Of a stretch of 64,000 nt of DNA, positions 1 to 12,119 are shown piece after piece. The first letter of the stretch is position 1. Each line of letters opens with the position of its first letter. The notes beneath the pieces are model-generated. The model worked only from the letters and a program-made list of their open reading frames with translations. It did not search any database and was not told the origin of the DNA. Origin of the DNA: Gnetum montanum (taxonomy: Eukaryota > Streptophyta > Gnetopsida > Gnetales > Gnetaceae); NCBI GenBank assembly GCA_015680685.1, contig MNCI01006496.1:268954-332953 (forward strand), given 5' to 3'. The position numbers and the translations under genes are program-made.

Positions 1-25
1 TTTGTGAGTATCTCTATGTGTTGTT

Positions 26-3000
26 ATGGAAAACACTAGCAATAGTAGTGGAGTTAGTACCATGGATATAAGTACTAGTAAAATGGTTTATTTGAATTTT
101 GAAAATTATTAGTTATGAAAGGGAAAAATGGATGATCTTCTATACTATGAAAAGTGTTATGCTCCTATTGCTGGTAAAAAGGCAATAGCAATGGATGATG
201 AGGAGTGGAAAATGTTGGATAGCCAAGTTGTAGGGTATAGTCCCGATTAGCTGGATGATAATGTTTATCATCTTTTCTCCATAGAAAAATATATCGAAAG
301 TCTATGGGATAAGTAAGAGGAGATGTTTGTTGGAAAGATGGGAGAAAAAAAAATATACTTGATAACAAAATTGATGAACACCAAGTACAAAGAAGGTACT
401 CCCATATCTAACCACCTCAATGAGATGTAGGGCATTATAAATCAACTTGCAGATTTGAAGATCAACTTCAAAAAAGAATTACAGGGTCTAATAATTCTTG
501 GTTCCTTGCCACAAAGTTGGGAGACACTCAGAATGTCGATAATAAACTCAACTCCAAATGGAGTTGTATTGTTCAGCCAAATCAAGAGAAATGTCCTAAA
601 TGAAGAAAGTAGGAGAAAGATGGTGGGCTACACAAGTTTCAATTCTGAGGCATTGGTTACAAAAAAGTTAGGGGAGGAGCCAAAGAAAATATCCACAAAA
701 GCATGGAAATGCTAGAAGCAAGTCCAAATCCAAAAAGGAGATAAGTGTTATGACTATGGCAAGAAGGGGCACATGAAGAAGAATTGTAGAAAGCTAAAGC
801 AAGAGTAGTAGCAATAGAAACAACCAAATGAGAATAGTGGAGATTAGGCTTTAGTTGTTAATCAGGAGGCTTACATCCTTAGAGACATGAGTGATGTTGA
901 TACTGTCAATTTGGCAACTCAAGAAATAGATTGGGTAATTGATAGTGATGCTTCTATTCATGTCACATCCAAAAGAGAATTCTTCTCATCTTACACTCAA
1001 GGAGACTATGGTGAAGTAAATATGGAAAATTATTATTCAAGAAAAATAGTTATCATTGGAGATGTATGTTTGAGGATAGATACTGGTTCTAGACTAATCT
1101 TGAGAAATGTCAAACATGTTCAAGATATTAGACTAAACTTAATATCTATGATGAAACAATATAATGATGGCTACAAGAATAACTTCAAAGAAGGACATTG
1201 GAAACTCTCCAAGGATTCCTTAATGATAGCCAGAGGAAAGAAGCAACATTTTGTATATATGATGCAAGCACATGTCATTAGAGGCACCATCCATGTGGTA
1301 AAGGATGAAGTGACAACAAAGCTGTGGCATGAAAGACTTGGCCACATTATCCAAAAGGGGCTAGATATCCTAGCTAATAAGAATATACTTACAAAGGTGA
1401 AAGACACACATTTGAAGAGTTGTGTAGATTGTTTAGATGGAAAGCAGCATAGAGTCGCCTTCAAGAGCTCACATCCACGTAGAAGTAAGAATGTTTTAGA
1501 TCTTGTTCATTTTGATATTTGTGGTCCTATGCAAATAAGATCACTTAGTGGGGCATACTACTTTGTCACATTTATTAATGATCACTCTAGAAAGGTGTGG
1601 TTATACACCTTAACAATGAAAGACCAAGTGGTAGATGTGTTAAGAAATTCCATCCAAGTGTAGAAAGAGAGATTAGTAAGATGTTGAAGTGTATCAAAAT
1701 AGACAATAGAGGTGAATACTTGGGAGCATTCTTAGAAGATTGCAAGATTCATTTTACCAACCCTAGAAGACTCCTCCAAAGACTCCTCAGCTAAATGGTC
1801 TAGATGAAAGGATGAACTAGACTATTGTGGAAAAGTCCAAGAGCATGTTGTAACTTGCAAAGTTACCCAAAACCTTTCAGGGAGAAGAAATGAAGACAAC
1901 TGTTAATTTGATCAATATTTCTCCCTTAGTTCCTCTAGATGGAGATATTCCAGAGAGAGTGTGGCATAATAAAGATGTCTCCTATGATCATCTGAAAGTG
2001 TTTGGTAGTAGAGCATTTGTGCACATCCCAAACGATGAGAGATCTAAGCTAGATGTTAAAACCAAGGAATGCATCTTCCTAGAATATGACAATGATGAGT
2101 TTGGCTATAGACTATTTGATCCTATTACAAAGAAAATAGTCAAAAGCTGAGATATTGTATTCTTTGATGATCAGTTTATCAAAGACATTAACAAGGATAC
2201 CCAGAAAATAGAGTAAAGTGATAAGGTAAATCATGATCCTATCCTTCCACCTAAATCACAGAATCAAGATGAAAATGAATAAGAAGTTACTTGGGCTCCT
2301 ACAATTGATGGTCAACAACCAATTCATGATGCAGTTGAAGCACCATTAAGGAGATCAACAAGAATTCACTAGCATCCTAGAAAGTATCCCCATAATAAGT
2401 ATGTGGTGTTGACTAAAGGGGGAGAACTTGAAAGTTATGACAAGGCTTTGGTATATAAATACAAGGAGGAGTGGATCAAAGCCATGTAATTAGAAATGCA
2501 ATCATTAAAGAAGAATGACACATATGAGTTGGTGGAATTGCCAAAAGGAAGAAAACCATTGAAGAATAAGTGGATGTACTAGCTAAAGGCTAATGGAGAT
2601 GAAATAAGGTATAAGGCGAGGTTGGTTATGAAAGGCTTTAATCAAAAGCAAGGAATTGACTTTGAAGAAATATTCACATTAGTGGTGAAGATGAAATCCA
2701 TCAAAATAATTTTGAGTTTAGATGCAAGTCTAAACTTGGAGGTTGAGCAAACAGATGTGAAGACTACCTTTCTGCATGGTGATTTGGAGGAAAAGAGCTA
2801 TATGGAGCAACTAGACAGGTTTAAAGTCAAAGGAAAAGAAAACATGGTGTGTAGACTAAAGAAGAAGCTATATGGATTAAAGCAAGAACCTCAGTAATGG
2901 TATAGGAAGTTTAAGTCTTTCATGATAGAGAATGGCTACAACAAGACTACTACAGATCATTGTGTGTTTGTGAAGAAATTTGTAGATGGAAACTTCCTTA

Positions 3001-4019
3001 TCCTCCTACTTTATGTAGATGATATGTTGATTATTGGCAAGGGTGTCTAGAAGATCAAAAATTTGAAGAAGGATATTAGAAAATATTTTGCTATGAAAGA
3101 CTTGGGTCTAGCTAAGTAGATCCTTGGTATGAGAATTTACTAAGAAAGAAGTTCTAGGAAAGTATGGTTATCACAAGAGAAATACATTGAGAAAGTGCTG
3201 GAGAGGTTCCACGTGAACCAAGCTAAACCAACAACTTCACTGCTTGCTAATCACTTCCAATTAAGCAAGGAGTAGTGCCCTTCCATAGAAAAGGAGAAGC
3301 TAAAAATGAGCAAGATTCCATATGCTTCAATAGTAGGAAGTTTGATGTATGCTATGGTTTGCACAAGACCAAACATTGCTTACGTAGTTGATGATGTGAG
3401 CAAATTTCTCTTCAATCCAGGAGGAGAGCATTAGGTTGTAGTTAAATGGATTCTCAAGTACCTTAAAGGAACTCCCAAATTCTCACTTTGCTTTGGAAGT
3501 GGAAAGCTTGAACTAGAGGGCTATTTTGATGTTGATATGGCTGGAGATGTAGACTCTAGAAAATCCATCTTGGGTTATCTAATAACCTTTACAGGGGGAG
3601 CTATGTCTTGGTAGTCAAAGCTACAAAAATGTGTTGTACTTTCAACAAAAAAGGTAGAGTTCATTGCAACTACTAAAGCTAGCAAGGAATTATTGTGGAT
3701 GAAGAAATTTCTATAAGATCTTGAGTGTAATAAAGATAGGTATATCTTGTATTGTGGTAGTCAAAGCACTATACATCTCAATAAAAATGCTTCTTTTCAT
3801 TCAATGTCAAAGCATATTGAAGTGAGGTATCATTGGATACAAGATGTATTAAATTCAAAGCAATTGGAACTAGAGAAGATTCACACAAGTGAAAATAGTA
3901 CAAATATGATGACAAAACCCATATCTAAGGAAAGATTGAGATCTTTTGAGAAATTGCTAGAATGGCTAAGGCCTTCATGTAGTTGGGAGGGTGAGATTGA
4001 TGTGTGTGGGTCTCTCTAA
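26..4019 (+). pseudogene. copia Gag-Pol polyprotein remnant
   Basis: One ~1,330-codon reading frame, the usual copia length, begins at the ATG at 26 (MENTSNSSG). Gag (UBN2-type) runs to ~720. A CCHC knuckle (C-x2-C-x4-H-x4-C, CYDYGKKGHMKKNC) lies near 746-790. The protease at ~930 reads DSDAS where DSGAS is normal. The GAG-pre-integrase motif LWHERLGH is near 1322. Integrase shows D in HFDICGP, D in FINDHSRK and E in DNRGEY. RT follows (ARLVMKGFNQ at ~2617, YVDDM at ~3014), then RNase H (~3530-3880, including SKHIEVRYHWIQ). The frame changes near 1630 and again near 1760, with a small deletion in integrase. I count more than 15 stops, many of them TAG or TAA at expected Gln positions. The last codon overlaps the LTR by about 19 bases. 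Confidence 0.92.
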
Positions 4020-4623
4020 CATGAATCCCATGGTCACATTAATATAAATAAATAAAAGGAGGGGAAGAAAGGCTACTTACTAAGTTAGGCATTTAAAATT
4101 ATTTTCCCAGGTTGGTTGCTAAGTTAGGTAGCAAAAATTAGCTTCCTAGGTTGGCTACTAAGTTAGGTAGCATAGGGCATTTCTCTTAACTATAAATCCT
4201 AAGGAAATGACAAATGTATGAAGGGGAAAATGAGAAGTCAATGGCCAAAGAGAAAGAAAGGCCAAAGAGAGAGACACATAAATAAACCTTATGAGCTTGG
4301 GCTTCTAAGAATTTTTCCTAAAGGGGTGTGAGATTTCTCTTTGTTATTCCAAGAATATTTTTCTTGAGGCTCTGTGTCAATTTTGTATACCTATAGTAAT
4401 GAACTAGAGAGACATATTTGTATTCCTATCATTTATTAGTGGAAGAATATTGATTTGGAGTTTGGCTCATGGTGAACCATGTAAATCATTATGTTATTGG
4501 GTGTTATTATTTTGCACTTTACTTCTACTATCTACTCTATTAGTTTATATCATGCTTTTAACACACTAGTGGAAAATACTACATGAGCCAGTTTGTGGTG
4601 TTGTGCCCCCCTTTTTCCCAACA
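4001..4623 (+). repeat. 3' LTR of the copia element
   Basis: It starts TGTGTGTGGG directly after a purine-rich stretch (3981-4000) at the end of pol and ends TTTCCCAACA. A second purine run at 4053-4070 lies inside it and is not followed by TG, so I did not use it as the boundary. A TATA box and U3 repeats are present. No second LTR copy is in the window, so both ends are inferred. Confidence 0.55.
4071..4197 (+). promoter_or_regulatory. U3 repeat motif x3 and TATA box of copia LTR
   Basis: The motif GGCTACTAAGTTAGGTAGC or close variants occurs at about 4071, 4114 and 4153, roughly 40 bp apart. It is followed by TATAAAT at 4191. Tandem U3 motifs upstream of a TATA box are typical enhancer-like repeats of copia LTRs; a function here is inference. 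Confidence 0.5.
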
Positions 4624-5064
4624 CTAAGTTATAAAGTTTTATTTAGACTACATATCTTGGAGTGTATCTATGTTTTAATTATTTCATATTTCAACACACC
4701 CATAATACATCACATGTTTAACATTGATAAGAAAACACTAAAAACAACATGGAAATGAAATGCTTTCTAATTTTAGGATGTTTATTCAAGTGTACAACCT
4801 TATAATTACTATTTTAAAAATCAAGAGAGGAATATTAATTATTAGTAAATAGGATGATCCAAATCCTAACAACATTTACATCACTTTCAATATTTGTAAA
4901 CTTTAAATAACAAAAGGATTTGAGATCGCATTAAAACATTGTAGAGAAATACCAACATTTGTAGAAAAGTTAAATACATAAGAAAATGATGTTATATATT
5001 CTGCATCACTATTACTTCACCTATTAACTTCAGCAGATAGGCCAACTACGAGTCATAGATCAGT

Positions 5065-5236
5065 AATGCTAAATAATATTTGGTACATAACAATCCTAGA
5101 AGAGGCTATTGGTACCACTAAATAATATTTCATTTGTAACACTCTAGGAAGAGGCTATTGAAGGCTATGTTAATGCTAAATAATATTTAATCCATAATGC
5201 TCTAGGGAGAGGCTATGATAATGCTAAATAATATTT
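5065..5236. repeat. ~50-bp tandem repeat, four units
   Basis: Units begin near 5065, 5115, 5172 and 5220. Each starts with AATGCTAAATAATATTT or a close variant, and the first three continue to a CTAG-containing stretch and GAGGCTAT. Unit length varies between about 48 and 57 bp. Confidence 0.8.
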
Positions 5237-5258
5237 TTTCCATGACACTCTAAGCTCT

Positions 5259-5460
5259 GAATGTGCTAATGGCATTTGCAAATACACTCTAAGAATTCAT
5301 TACTATTGTTGGATATGGATGAGACACTAGCCAAGGAATTGAAGGTGAATGTGCCAATGGCACTAGCCACCATTTTCTAGAAATATAGAGATTTTGTAAA
5401 TATGCTCTAAAAAGGCACTACTATTACTGGATATGGACAAGATAGTACCCAAGGAATTGA
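5259..5460. repeat. imperfect duplication, unit ~85-115 bp
   Basis: Two units start GAATGTGCYAATGGCA (5259 and 5347) and end CCAAGGAATTGA (5342 and 5460). They share GGATATGGA and nearby blocks; the second unit is about 30 bp longer. Confidence 0.75.
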
Positions 5461-6021
5461 ATACAACACTACCTCATGAACTAGCTTCTCAAGAGTTCTT
5501 CACCATGAAGTTGTGTGACTATTTCCCTGATACGGGGGATGACATGCAATGTTTTTTGTACATAAGTCTTAGGGTTGTAAAATTTGTAATAGATCTTGCA
5601 TAGGTGTTTAATATTATGGTGTTCACCATGAGCATATATCCACATTCATTTAGGATTCTTCATAGCATCAATTAAATTAAGAGTAGAATGAATATCTAAT
5701 TTATACTAGAATTATGCCCAAAAAATGTAAAAAACTTCTAATACCTTTTAAGAACTAAAACTCAAACCCTAAAAAAGAATTTAAAAACCAACCATAAAAT
5801 CATTGATGGCTTGCCTAAAAATAATTAGAAAATAGTTGCAAAATAAGTTGAAGAAAATCTAGATTCAAAACTTTCTAAAACTATTCAAAAATTAGTAATA
5901 ATTTCTAATGCATATCTTAATCATGCATGAAAAATGAAAAGAGTAACTAAAAATGGTTGAAAATTCCTAAAATTTCCTAATTAGTTATAGTGTGTTTTAA
6001 ACAATTGTTTTTTTGGAATTG

Positions 6022-6521
6022 TGTAACATCCCATCCCTTGTTAAGGGTGAAAACAAATTATAACAATGTAATTAATCTTTAAATGAAGGGGCACCTTGTT
6101 ATGAGGAGTTACGATTATTCATGTATCAATCAAGAAAGGGTTTAACCTATGCCATTTAAGGTTGGGTTTAGAGGTTGTGTTAGCATAGAGCTGTAGAGCT
6201 TGGAAAGGCAAGTGACAGGAGCTAGGTGAAGTGGGATAAGAAGGGATTGATCACCCTTTTAGCTGGATAGCCTAACCATGGTGGTAGTGCCAAATTTCCT
6301 CTAAGGCTTAAGTGGCATGGGAAGATAACCTAGAGGACATTACAATATTCTCTCATATTAATACATTTTTTTTCTTTCCTATTTCATAGTACCAATTATT
6401 TATTTACTAGTTAATTCATTTATTAAGTATTTATGATGTTTTCCTTATATTATTAAGAAAACGATGAATGCAATAAATTAAGCAATTGTGTTTTTATAAC
6501 ATCTAGGAATGGGATATCACA
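6022..6521 (+). repeat. 5' LTR of chromovirus
   Basis: It begins TGTAACATCCCATCCC and ends GGGATATCACA, 500 bp. It aligns along its length with 16876-17433. The AATTG duplication lies immediately outside. It is also distantly related to the LTRs of the CCR4-carrying element (shared blocks around TTTAGAGGT and GGTGAAGTGGGA). Confidence 0.93.
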
Positions 6522-6540
6522 TTTGATATTAGAGAAAACC
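6522..6540 (+). other. primer-binding site, initiator Met tRNA type
   Basis: TGATATTAGAGA, one or two bases after the LTR, matches the plant tRNA-iMet site TGGTATCAGAGC at 9 of 12 positions. Two of the three differences are G to A or C to T, as expected for decay. Confidence 0.75.
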
Positions 6541-7125
6541 ATGATTCAAGAGCCAAAGTGGAAGAAAAACATTATTTCATTATTATTATAAAACAGAGGT
6601 ACATCTAAGTAAAATGCCAAAGATGGAAGAAAAATATTATTTTATTTTTTATTATTGTGTAACAAAAGTACATCCAAGTAGAATATAGAAAGGGAAGAAG
6701 CAGAATACAAGAATATGGAACATGTGAAATAGAAAGAATAAAGAAAATAATAGTGATCATTTGTTGCAACCAAATGAGTCAAGAAGATCTATGACTATCT
6801 TCAATTGTGCTTTTCTTTCTTCATTAATGGCATCCTTCTTGCTAAGCATTACCTTACATCTAGCTAATCCATCTATTTGCACATTCGGCCATTTCATGGA
6901 ATAGTAAGGCTCATCTTGAACATTATTGTAAGAGTGGGAGAATGTGAATGTGTTATTTCATATCATTGGTATGGAATCTAGGGGTGGCCCAAAATGGCAT
7001 ATTGGTGTGGAAAACAAAGAATACTAGAAATAATCATGTTAAATCAGTTGCTACATACAATAGTCCAAAAAAAATATTTTTTTTTTAAAAAAGGGGATAT
7101 ACTACCACAACACCTTTTTAGTCTC
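6541..7125. other. leader or unassigned segment of chromovirus
   Basis: AT-rich, with an A/T homopolymer run at ~7065-7097. I find no recognisable protein. Weak minus-strand reading near 6820-6930 could not be assigned. Confidence 0.4.
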
Positions 7126-8190
7126 TCAAGGAGGTGGTGATAAGGTTTGAAGGAATAAACAACAAAAAATTTTGATATGAAGAAACGTTGATTTGTTAAG
7201 GCAGAGGTTCAAAGCATACGAAGGGTGAGAGTCAAGGAAATCGAGAAAGATACGAGTTGCAATCTCTGAAGAAGTGAAAAAATCGAAACCAAATAAAGAG
7301 AGATCATTTCGTAAATCAATAATGATGCAAGCCTGCATTCTAAATTTTCTCCGTTGGAAACGCATTCAAATTGCAACCCCAGTTCAAATGCTCAAAACTA
7401 CGGCAGGTTTCGGATCTGCAACAAAAAGCAGAGGAAGCAAAAATGAAGTGATGCAGAAATACACTCGTTAACAAGTGGAAAAAGCCATAAAATTTCTCTG
7501 AAACAACGGTCTCGTGGTGCTAAACCTTCTCAACTCACTGGAAGAAATAGCATGGATTCCGGTCAACGCAATGACCCAAACCCTCATCGTAAAAACTTTC
7601 CTGCAATAGGAGGAGCCCCTAAGGTTGTTGCCGCTCATCAAAACTTTGCGGTGGCAGTTCTTTTAATTCAAGTAATGACATCTTCAGTTTCAGGTTTCTA
7701 TTTCAGATCTGCACACCTTCAACGCCATTACAGATGTTCTCTGTAAGGCCCGCAAGGTGCGCACTGCACAAAGGATTTTTTGGTAGTTGCAGGGTCATTT
7801 TGCAACTTACCTTACCCTTTCCTATGATCGGTGTCTCAAAAAGGAGCCTTCCATGGCTCAGAACATTTTCAAGAAAATAATTCACTGCGAATCTAACCAC
7901 CGCTGTGATTTACAATACTTTATTGCAGGGATTCTCTAGCTATGACCTTGCCAAATAGGCCTGGGCTTTCCCAAGGAACGCATTTCAAATTTTTTTTTCA
8001 GGAAGTAATCACAAATGTCATTCGCTCCTGGAACTTGCAATCCAAAACAGCAGCCATGCCCGACGTCGATGAATTCGATATCACATACCCGTCCACTGAA
8101 CACAGCAACAAAGACAGAAAGGCACACTAAGATAGGTGTCAAGAGATATTTTGAGCTAATGCTAGTAAATCAGAGTTGCAGTTCATTAAG
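7126..8190. other. CpG-richer gene-like block, unidentified
   Basis: This kilobase differs from its surroundings: it has more CpG and GC and several short open frames on both strands (for example 7552-7746 plus, 7703-7900 minus, 7936-8142 minus). Polypyrimidine-AG sequences that look like splice acceptors occur on the plus strand near 7937 and 8002 (TTTTTTTTTCAG). I cannot name a protein. It could be a captured host gene fragment, part of a promoter or 5' region, or a younger insertion. No flanking duplication was found. Confidence 0.35.
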
Positions 8191-8400
8191 AATAAAATTT
8201 TAAATGATCTAGTGATTAATTCAGTAATGTCACAATGTCACATACGCTAATAGTGTGAAGCCCTAGTTATAGACTTACCTTTTAATTTAATTATTCCAAG
8301 GCTTCAAAACATTATTTTTCAAACATTATTATATAAGTTGCTACCCATAAAATATTTATAATATTAATGTTAAAATATTAGTAATATTTACAAATATTAG

Positions 8401-8687
8401 TGTTAGAATAAATTCCTCCTAACTTTATGTACAACTTCCTAACTACATAACTTCCTAATTAAATTGGTGAGAAATATCTCCTAACTACATGGGTAAGTTG
8501 TAACTTCCTTACTTGGGAGAGAAGTTAGCTAGATATTTTAAGTATGTAACCACCTTTGAACCCTATAAAAGAGAAGACATTGGGGTCTCATAGGGGGGCC
8601 AAGCGATCATACTTTTGAGAAGACACTTGATACATCACACTTTGGGAAGGCTACTAGCTAGTACTTGGGCTCTCACTTGGAGACACA
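8401..8687 (+). repeat. putative LTR 5' portion, cut by sequence gap
   Basis: It starts TGTTAGAATAAATTCC and has a TATA box CCTATAAAAGAG at 8562-8573 followed by an R-like region, the layout of a copia-type LTR. The assembly gap begins at 8688, so the end cannot be placed. The 5-bp flank ATTAG was not found again after the gap. Confidence 0.4.
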
Positions 8688-9386
8688 NNNNNNNNNNNNN
8701 NNNNNNNNNNNNNNNNNNNNNNNNNNNNNNNNNNNNNNNNNNNNNNNNNNNNNNNNNNNNNNNNNNNNNNNNNNNNNNNNNNNNNNNNNNNNNNNNNNNN
8801 NNNNNNNNNNNNNNNNNNNNNNNNNNNNNNNNNNNNNNNNNNNNNNNNNNNNNNNNNNNNNNNNNNNNNNNNNNNNNNNNNNNNNNNNNNNNNNNNNNNN
8901 NNNNNNNNNNNNNNNNNNNNNNNNNNNNNNNNNNNNNNNNNNNNNNNNNNNNNNNNNNNNNNNNNNNNNNNNNNNNNNNNNNNNNNNNNNNNNNNNNNNN
9001 NNNNNNNNNNNNNNNNNNNNNNNNNNNNNNNNNNNNNNNNNNNNNNNNNNNNNNNNNNNNNNNNNNNNNNNNNNNNNNNNNNNNNNNNNNNNNNNNNNNN
9101 NNNNNNNNNNNNNNNNNNNNNNNNNNNNNNNNNNNNNNNNNNNNNNNNNNNNNNNNNNNNNNNNNNNNNNNNNNNNNNNNNNNNNNNNNNNNNNNNNNNN
9201 NNNNNNNNNNNNNNNNNNNNNNNNNNNNNNNNNNNNNNNNNNNNNNNNNNNNNNNNNNNNNNNNNNNNNNNNNNNNNNNNNNNNNNNNNNNNNNNNNNNN
9301 NNNNNNNNNNNNNNNNNNNNNNNNNNNNNNNNNNNNNNNNNNNNNNNNNNNNNNNNNNNNNNNNNNNNNNNNNNNNNNNNNNNNNN
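8688..9386. other. assembly gap, 699 N
   Basis: An unbroken run of N. The long open frames crossing it on both strands come from the Ns and are not genes. Confidence 0.99.
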
Positions 9387-11240
9387 ATTAACTACTGAGT
9401 CTATTTGGAGGTATCTGGGCCTTAGTATCGCTAGAGACCAGCAAGCACCTAAATCCTGTTCGAGGACACTCATTGGCGGTTGCGTCCCAAACAGTTGCCA
9501 ACACCATCACATAATTGTTTTATGTACTTAGTCACACTCCTTTTTGTAGCCCCTGATTCCTCCTTTTTCTTAAGTTGGATCTTCAACATCTCTATTTGAA
9601 TCAATCAATCATCCATGTCCTTTTGTTGTTCCTTCTTTTTCCTTTGCACAAACAAGACTAAAATTATGAGTTATGAATAAAAAGTAAAAAAGGAAAGAGA
9701 AAAGAATAAGATTTATTTACCTAAACTAAAAAATTTTCAATTTGAAGGAACCATTCACAAGCCTCCAAATGGTGATCCTAGCATGTTGCACTCTTCAATT
9801 CTCCTAAGAGTTGCTCTAGGTCTTGACAACTTCTGGAGCATCCTTAGGAATTTGATACAAAGATGATGAAACTCAAGCCTATACTAAATCATAGTCTATC
9901 TTGAATTTGCATGAATGAGGTAGCCATAAGTGATAGATATTCTCACAAACTGAATAGGGTTTGTTATCAGAAATATGTTGACTAAGACATTGAAGAAGCG
10001 CAAGTTCTTTGATAGCTACCACTATTTGTCCCATCAAATAAGGAGAACCCAAGATAGAGAAAGAAGAAACCACTAGAATAGACTCAAAAGCTAGTGTCAG
10101 CACTACCTATGGAAAGGAACCTCATATAGGTGTCATAGAAAAATAAGGCATGTCTGGTGATCTAGATGGAGGAATGAGAGTCTATTTAGACGTGGTGCGA
10201 GCATCATCTTTTTCCATCTCTTAGGTAAAGTACCACTGTTTCATAGACATCTATAACACAAAAATATCAACATCATACAAGATACAAGAAAGAGAAAAGG
10301 GAAGTATTTAAACCTTCAAATAATTAAAACTTACCTATGATTACTTTCCTTTATCTTGTTTCGTACTTTGTTGTTGAGTTTGTTGTTGGGGTTGTAGTTG
10401 AGCCTATTGTTGGCCTTGTTGTCTTACAACTACTAGGCCACTAGAACTTTATCTAGTACATTGCCTCTACAAAATGAAATTTATTAAAAAATAAAATAAG
10501 ACATTAAACTATGTTATTATATATATATATATATATAGACCTTGGGAGTGGTAAGTGTGATTTGTTTTCATGGTTGAACCGTACCAAAGGTTGAAGTACA
10601 TTGAACATATTTAGCCTATGCACCTCTAGCATGGGCACTTTGAATTAGCTCATTTTGCAACCTAGATTGCACTATCAAATACATAAAATAAAGATATAAT
10701 AAACAATAAGGAAACAACTCATTGGTTTCCTCCTAATTTTGAGCTTGCTACAAAGCCATCTAACCTTTCATGGCACATGTGATCCTACCCCTTATAACTC
10801 TCTCTTCTTTGAGGAATTCATGACATAAATGAGAACTGTAACAACTAGAACATTTGTTTGGATGATCATAAATTAGGATTAAATACATGAACAAGGGTAC
10901 ACAACATATGGTACAAGGTTTGACATGATTTTTTTGGGCAATAGTAACTTCAATCATGGCATTAAACCAAGCAAAGAAACAAGACAACAATCAATCATAA
11001 ACTCTGTTAGTTATGGCACCATGAAGTATGTAAATAAAATAAGAATTAACATAGGATTGGAATTTATACAACAAAACCTTGCTATAGCTGAGTAGACATA
11101 ATTCAAAGTGAATCTCGTTGATGAAATCTCTGTGAACAAATTGGATTTTGTCAATAGCAAAACCAATAACAGAATGAAATAATATTTTTTTGAAAAATGA
11201 TTTAAATTTTTGAGAGGAAATCAATGGAATTAAAGGATCC
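9387..11240 (-). pseudogene. decayed minus-strand coding remnant, unidentified
   Basis: Read on the minus strand, several blocks look protein-like. There is a charged heptad-like stretch near 9560-9660 (QIEMLKIQLKKKEE), a Gln-rich stretch near 10350-10440 (QLQPQQQTQQQSTKQ), and two adjoining open frames at 10760-11224 with Cys/His-containing sequence. The order and composition vaguely recall accessory proteins of plant DNA transposons (Transposase_24 or En/Spm type), but no catalytic motif is seen and this is a guess. Many stops interrupt the frames, and an AT microsatellite lies near 10517-10538. There are no terminal inverted repeats or target duplication that I could find. Confidence 0.3.
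10517..10538. repeat. (TA)n microsatellite
   Basis: About ten TA dinucleotides in a row. Confidence 0.95.
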
Positions 11241-12057
11241 TCTCCTCATTGAAAATCCAAGGCTATTTAAATATTAGAAGGAAGGACTATTATTGCTCTA
11301 AAAGCTGACTAGGAAGTGGAACTATTGTTACTATTATACTATTCACGTCATTCTATGAAAACACCTTTGCAATGGGAGAGTTTGAAAAGTGGGAAGATAA
11401 GTAAATAAATAACCTTGAAGTTGTAAGGTACTGAAACCCCTCCTTCCCAAGTAATCTATGAACACAATTGGAAGCAGAGAGTACATTATTTTGATGTAAA
11501 ATAATAGTGGTTGATTAAGAGCTACCTAAAAGAGCCTAAGGTTGAGGTGAAGCCTAATGCTTTTGGGCCATGATGATGATGGTTAGAATCCTTAAATGGT
11601 AAAAAATATTTAAGCTTCTCCACTAGTGAATCCTTTAATCCTCTGTTGATATTGAGTTATGATGGACAAAGTCTTTCTTCTTCTCATATTTATAATATAA
11701 CAACAAGAATCTTAGCAAGAGTAAATAGGAAGTATCAACTTAAGTTAATTAATAACTAAATAAAGATAATTCTTACTTTTCATTAATTTTTTGATTTCTA
11801 GGTTCATCAAAATGACATGTTCTCTAGCTCAACATGTAGTGCTCTCCAAGACAATCCAACAACACCAATTTTGTCAAAATTTGACTTATGCTTTGGGAGA
11901 TACAACATTTCTCAAGTTACATGTAGTTTTAAAATTATTATTTTTTATTTTAAATTGAATTTTTAATTAAAAAAGTGCTTTTTAAAAATTTAAATTTAAA
12001 TTTATATTTAAAGAAAGGGATTAGAGGTATTAGGTTCAATAATGAACCATGACTTTT
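11241..12057. other. no recognisable feature
   Basis: AT-rich DNA, strongly so at 11935-12060, with no coding similarity recognised. Confidence 0.5.
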
Positions 12058-12119
12058 TTAAAAATAAATTTTACATTAAACAAGAAACCAAACCCTTGGT
12101 AGGGCCATGATTGATCCTC

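Larger units (their letters stand above)
1..4623 (+). mobile_element. Ty1/copia LTR retrotransposon, degenerate, 5' end outside window
   Basis: The domain order is gag, zinc knuckle, protease, integrase, reverse transcriptase, RNase H, then a polypurine stretch and a 3' LTR. Integrase before RT defines copia. The 5' LTR and primer-binding site lie upstream of base 1, since gag begins at base 26. The copy is dead: it has many in-frame stops and at least two frameshifts in integrase. The 5' target-site duplication cannot be checked because that end is missing. Confidence 0.93.
4624..6016. other. unassigned AT-rich DNA between two retroelements
   Basis: No coding similarity is recognised on either strand. 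It holds two short tandem arrays, listed separately. It is the left flank of the chromovirus insertion, so it and the DNA after 17438 were once contiguous. Confidence 0.6.

Noticed and set aside
4053-4072. Polypurine run as the copia LTR border
   Set aside because: It is not followed by TG, while the purine stretch at 3981-4000 is followed by TGTG and matches the usual position at the end of pol.
8401-9510. Complete solo LTR across the gap
   Set aside because: The start and TATA look right, but no matching target duplication or clear CA end was found after the gap.
8615-9531. Long open frames on both strands (258-288 codons)
   Set aside because: They consist almost wholly of the 699-N gap.
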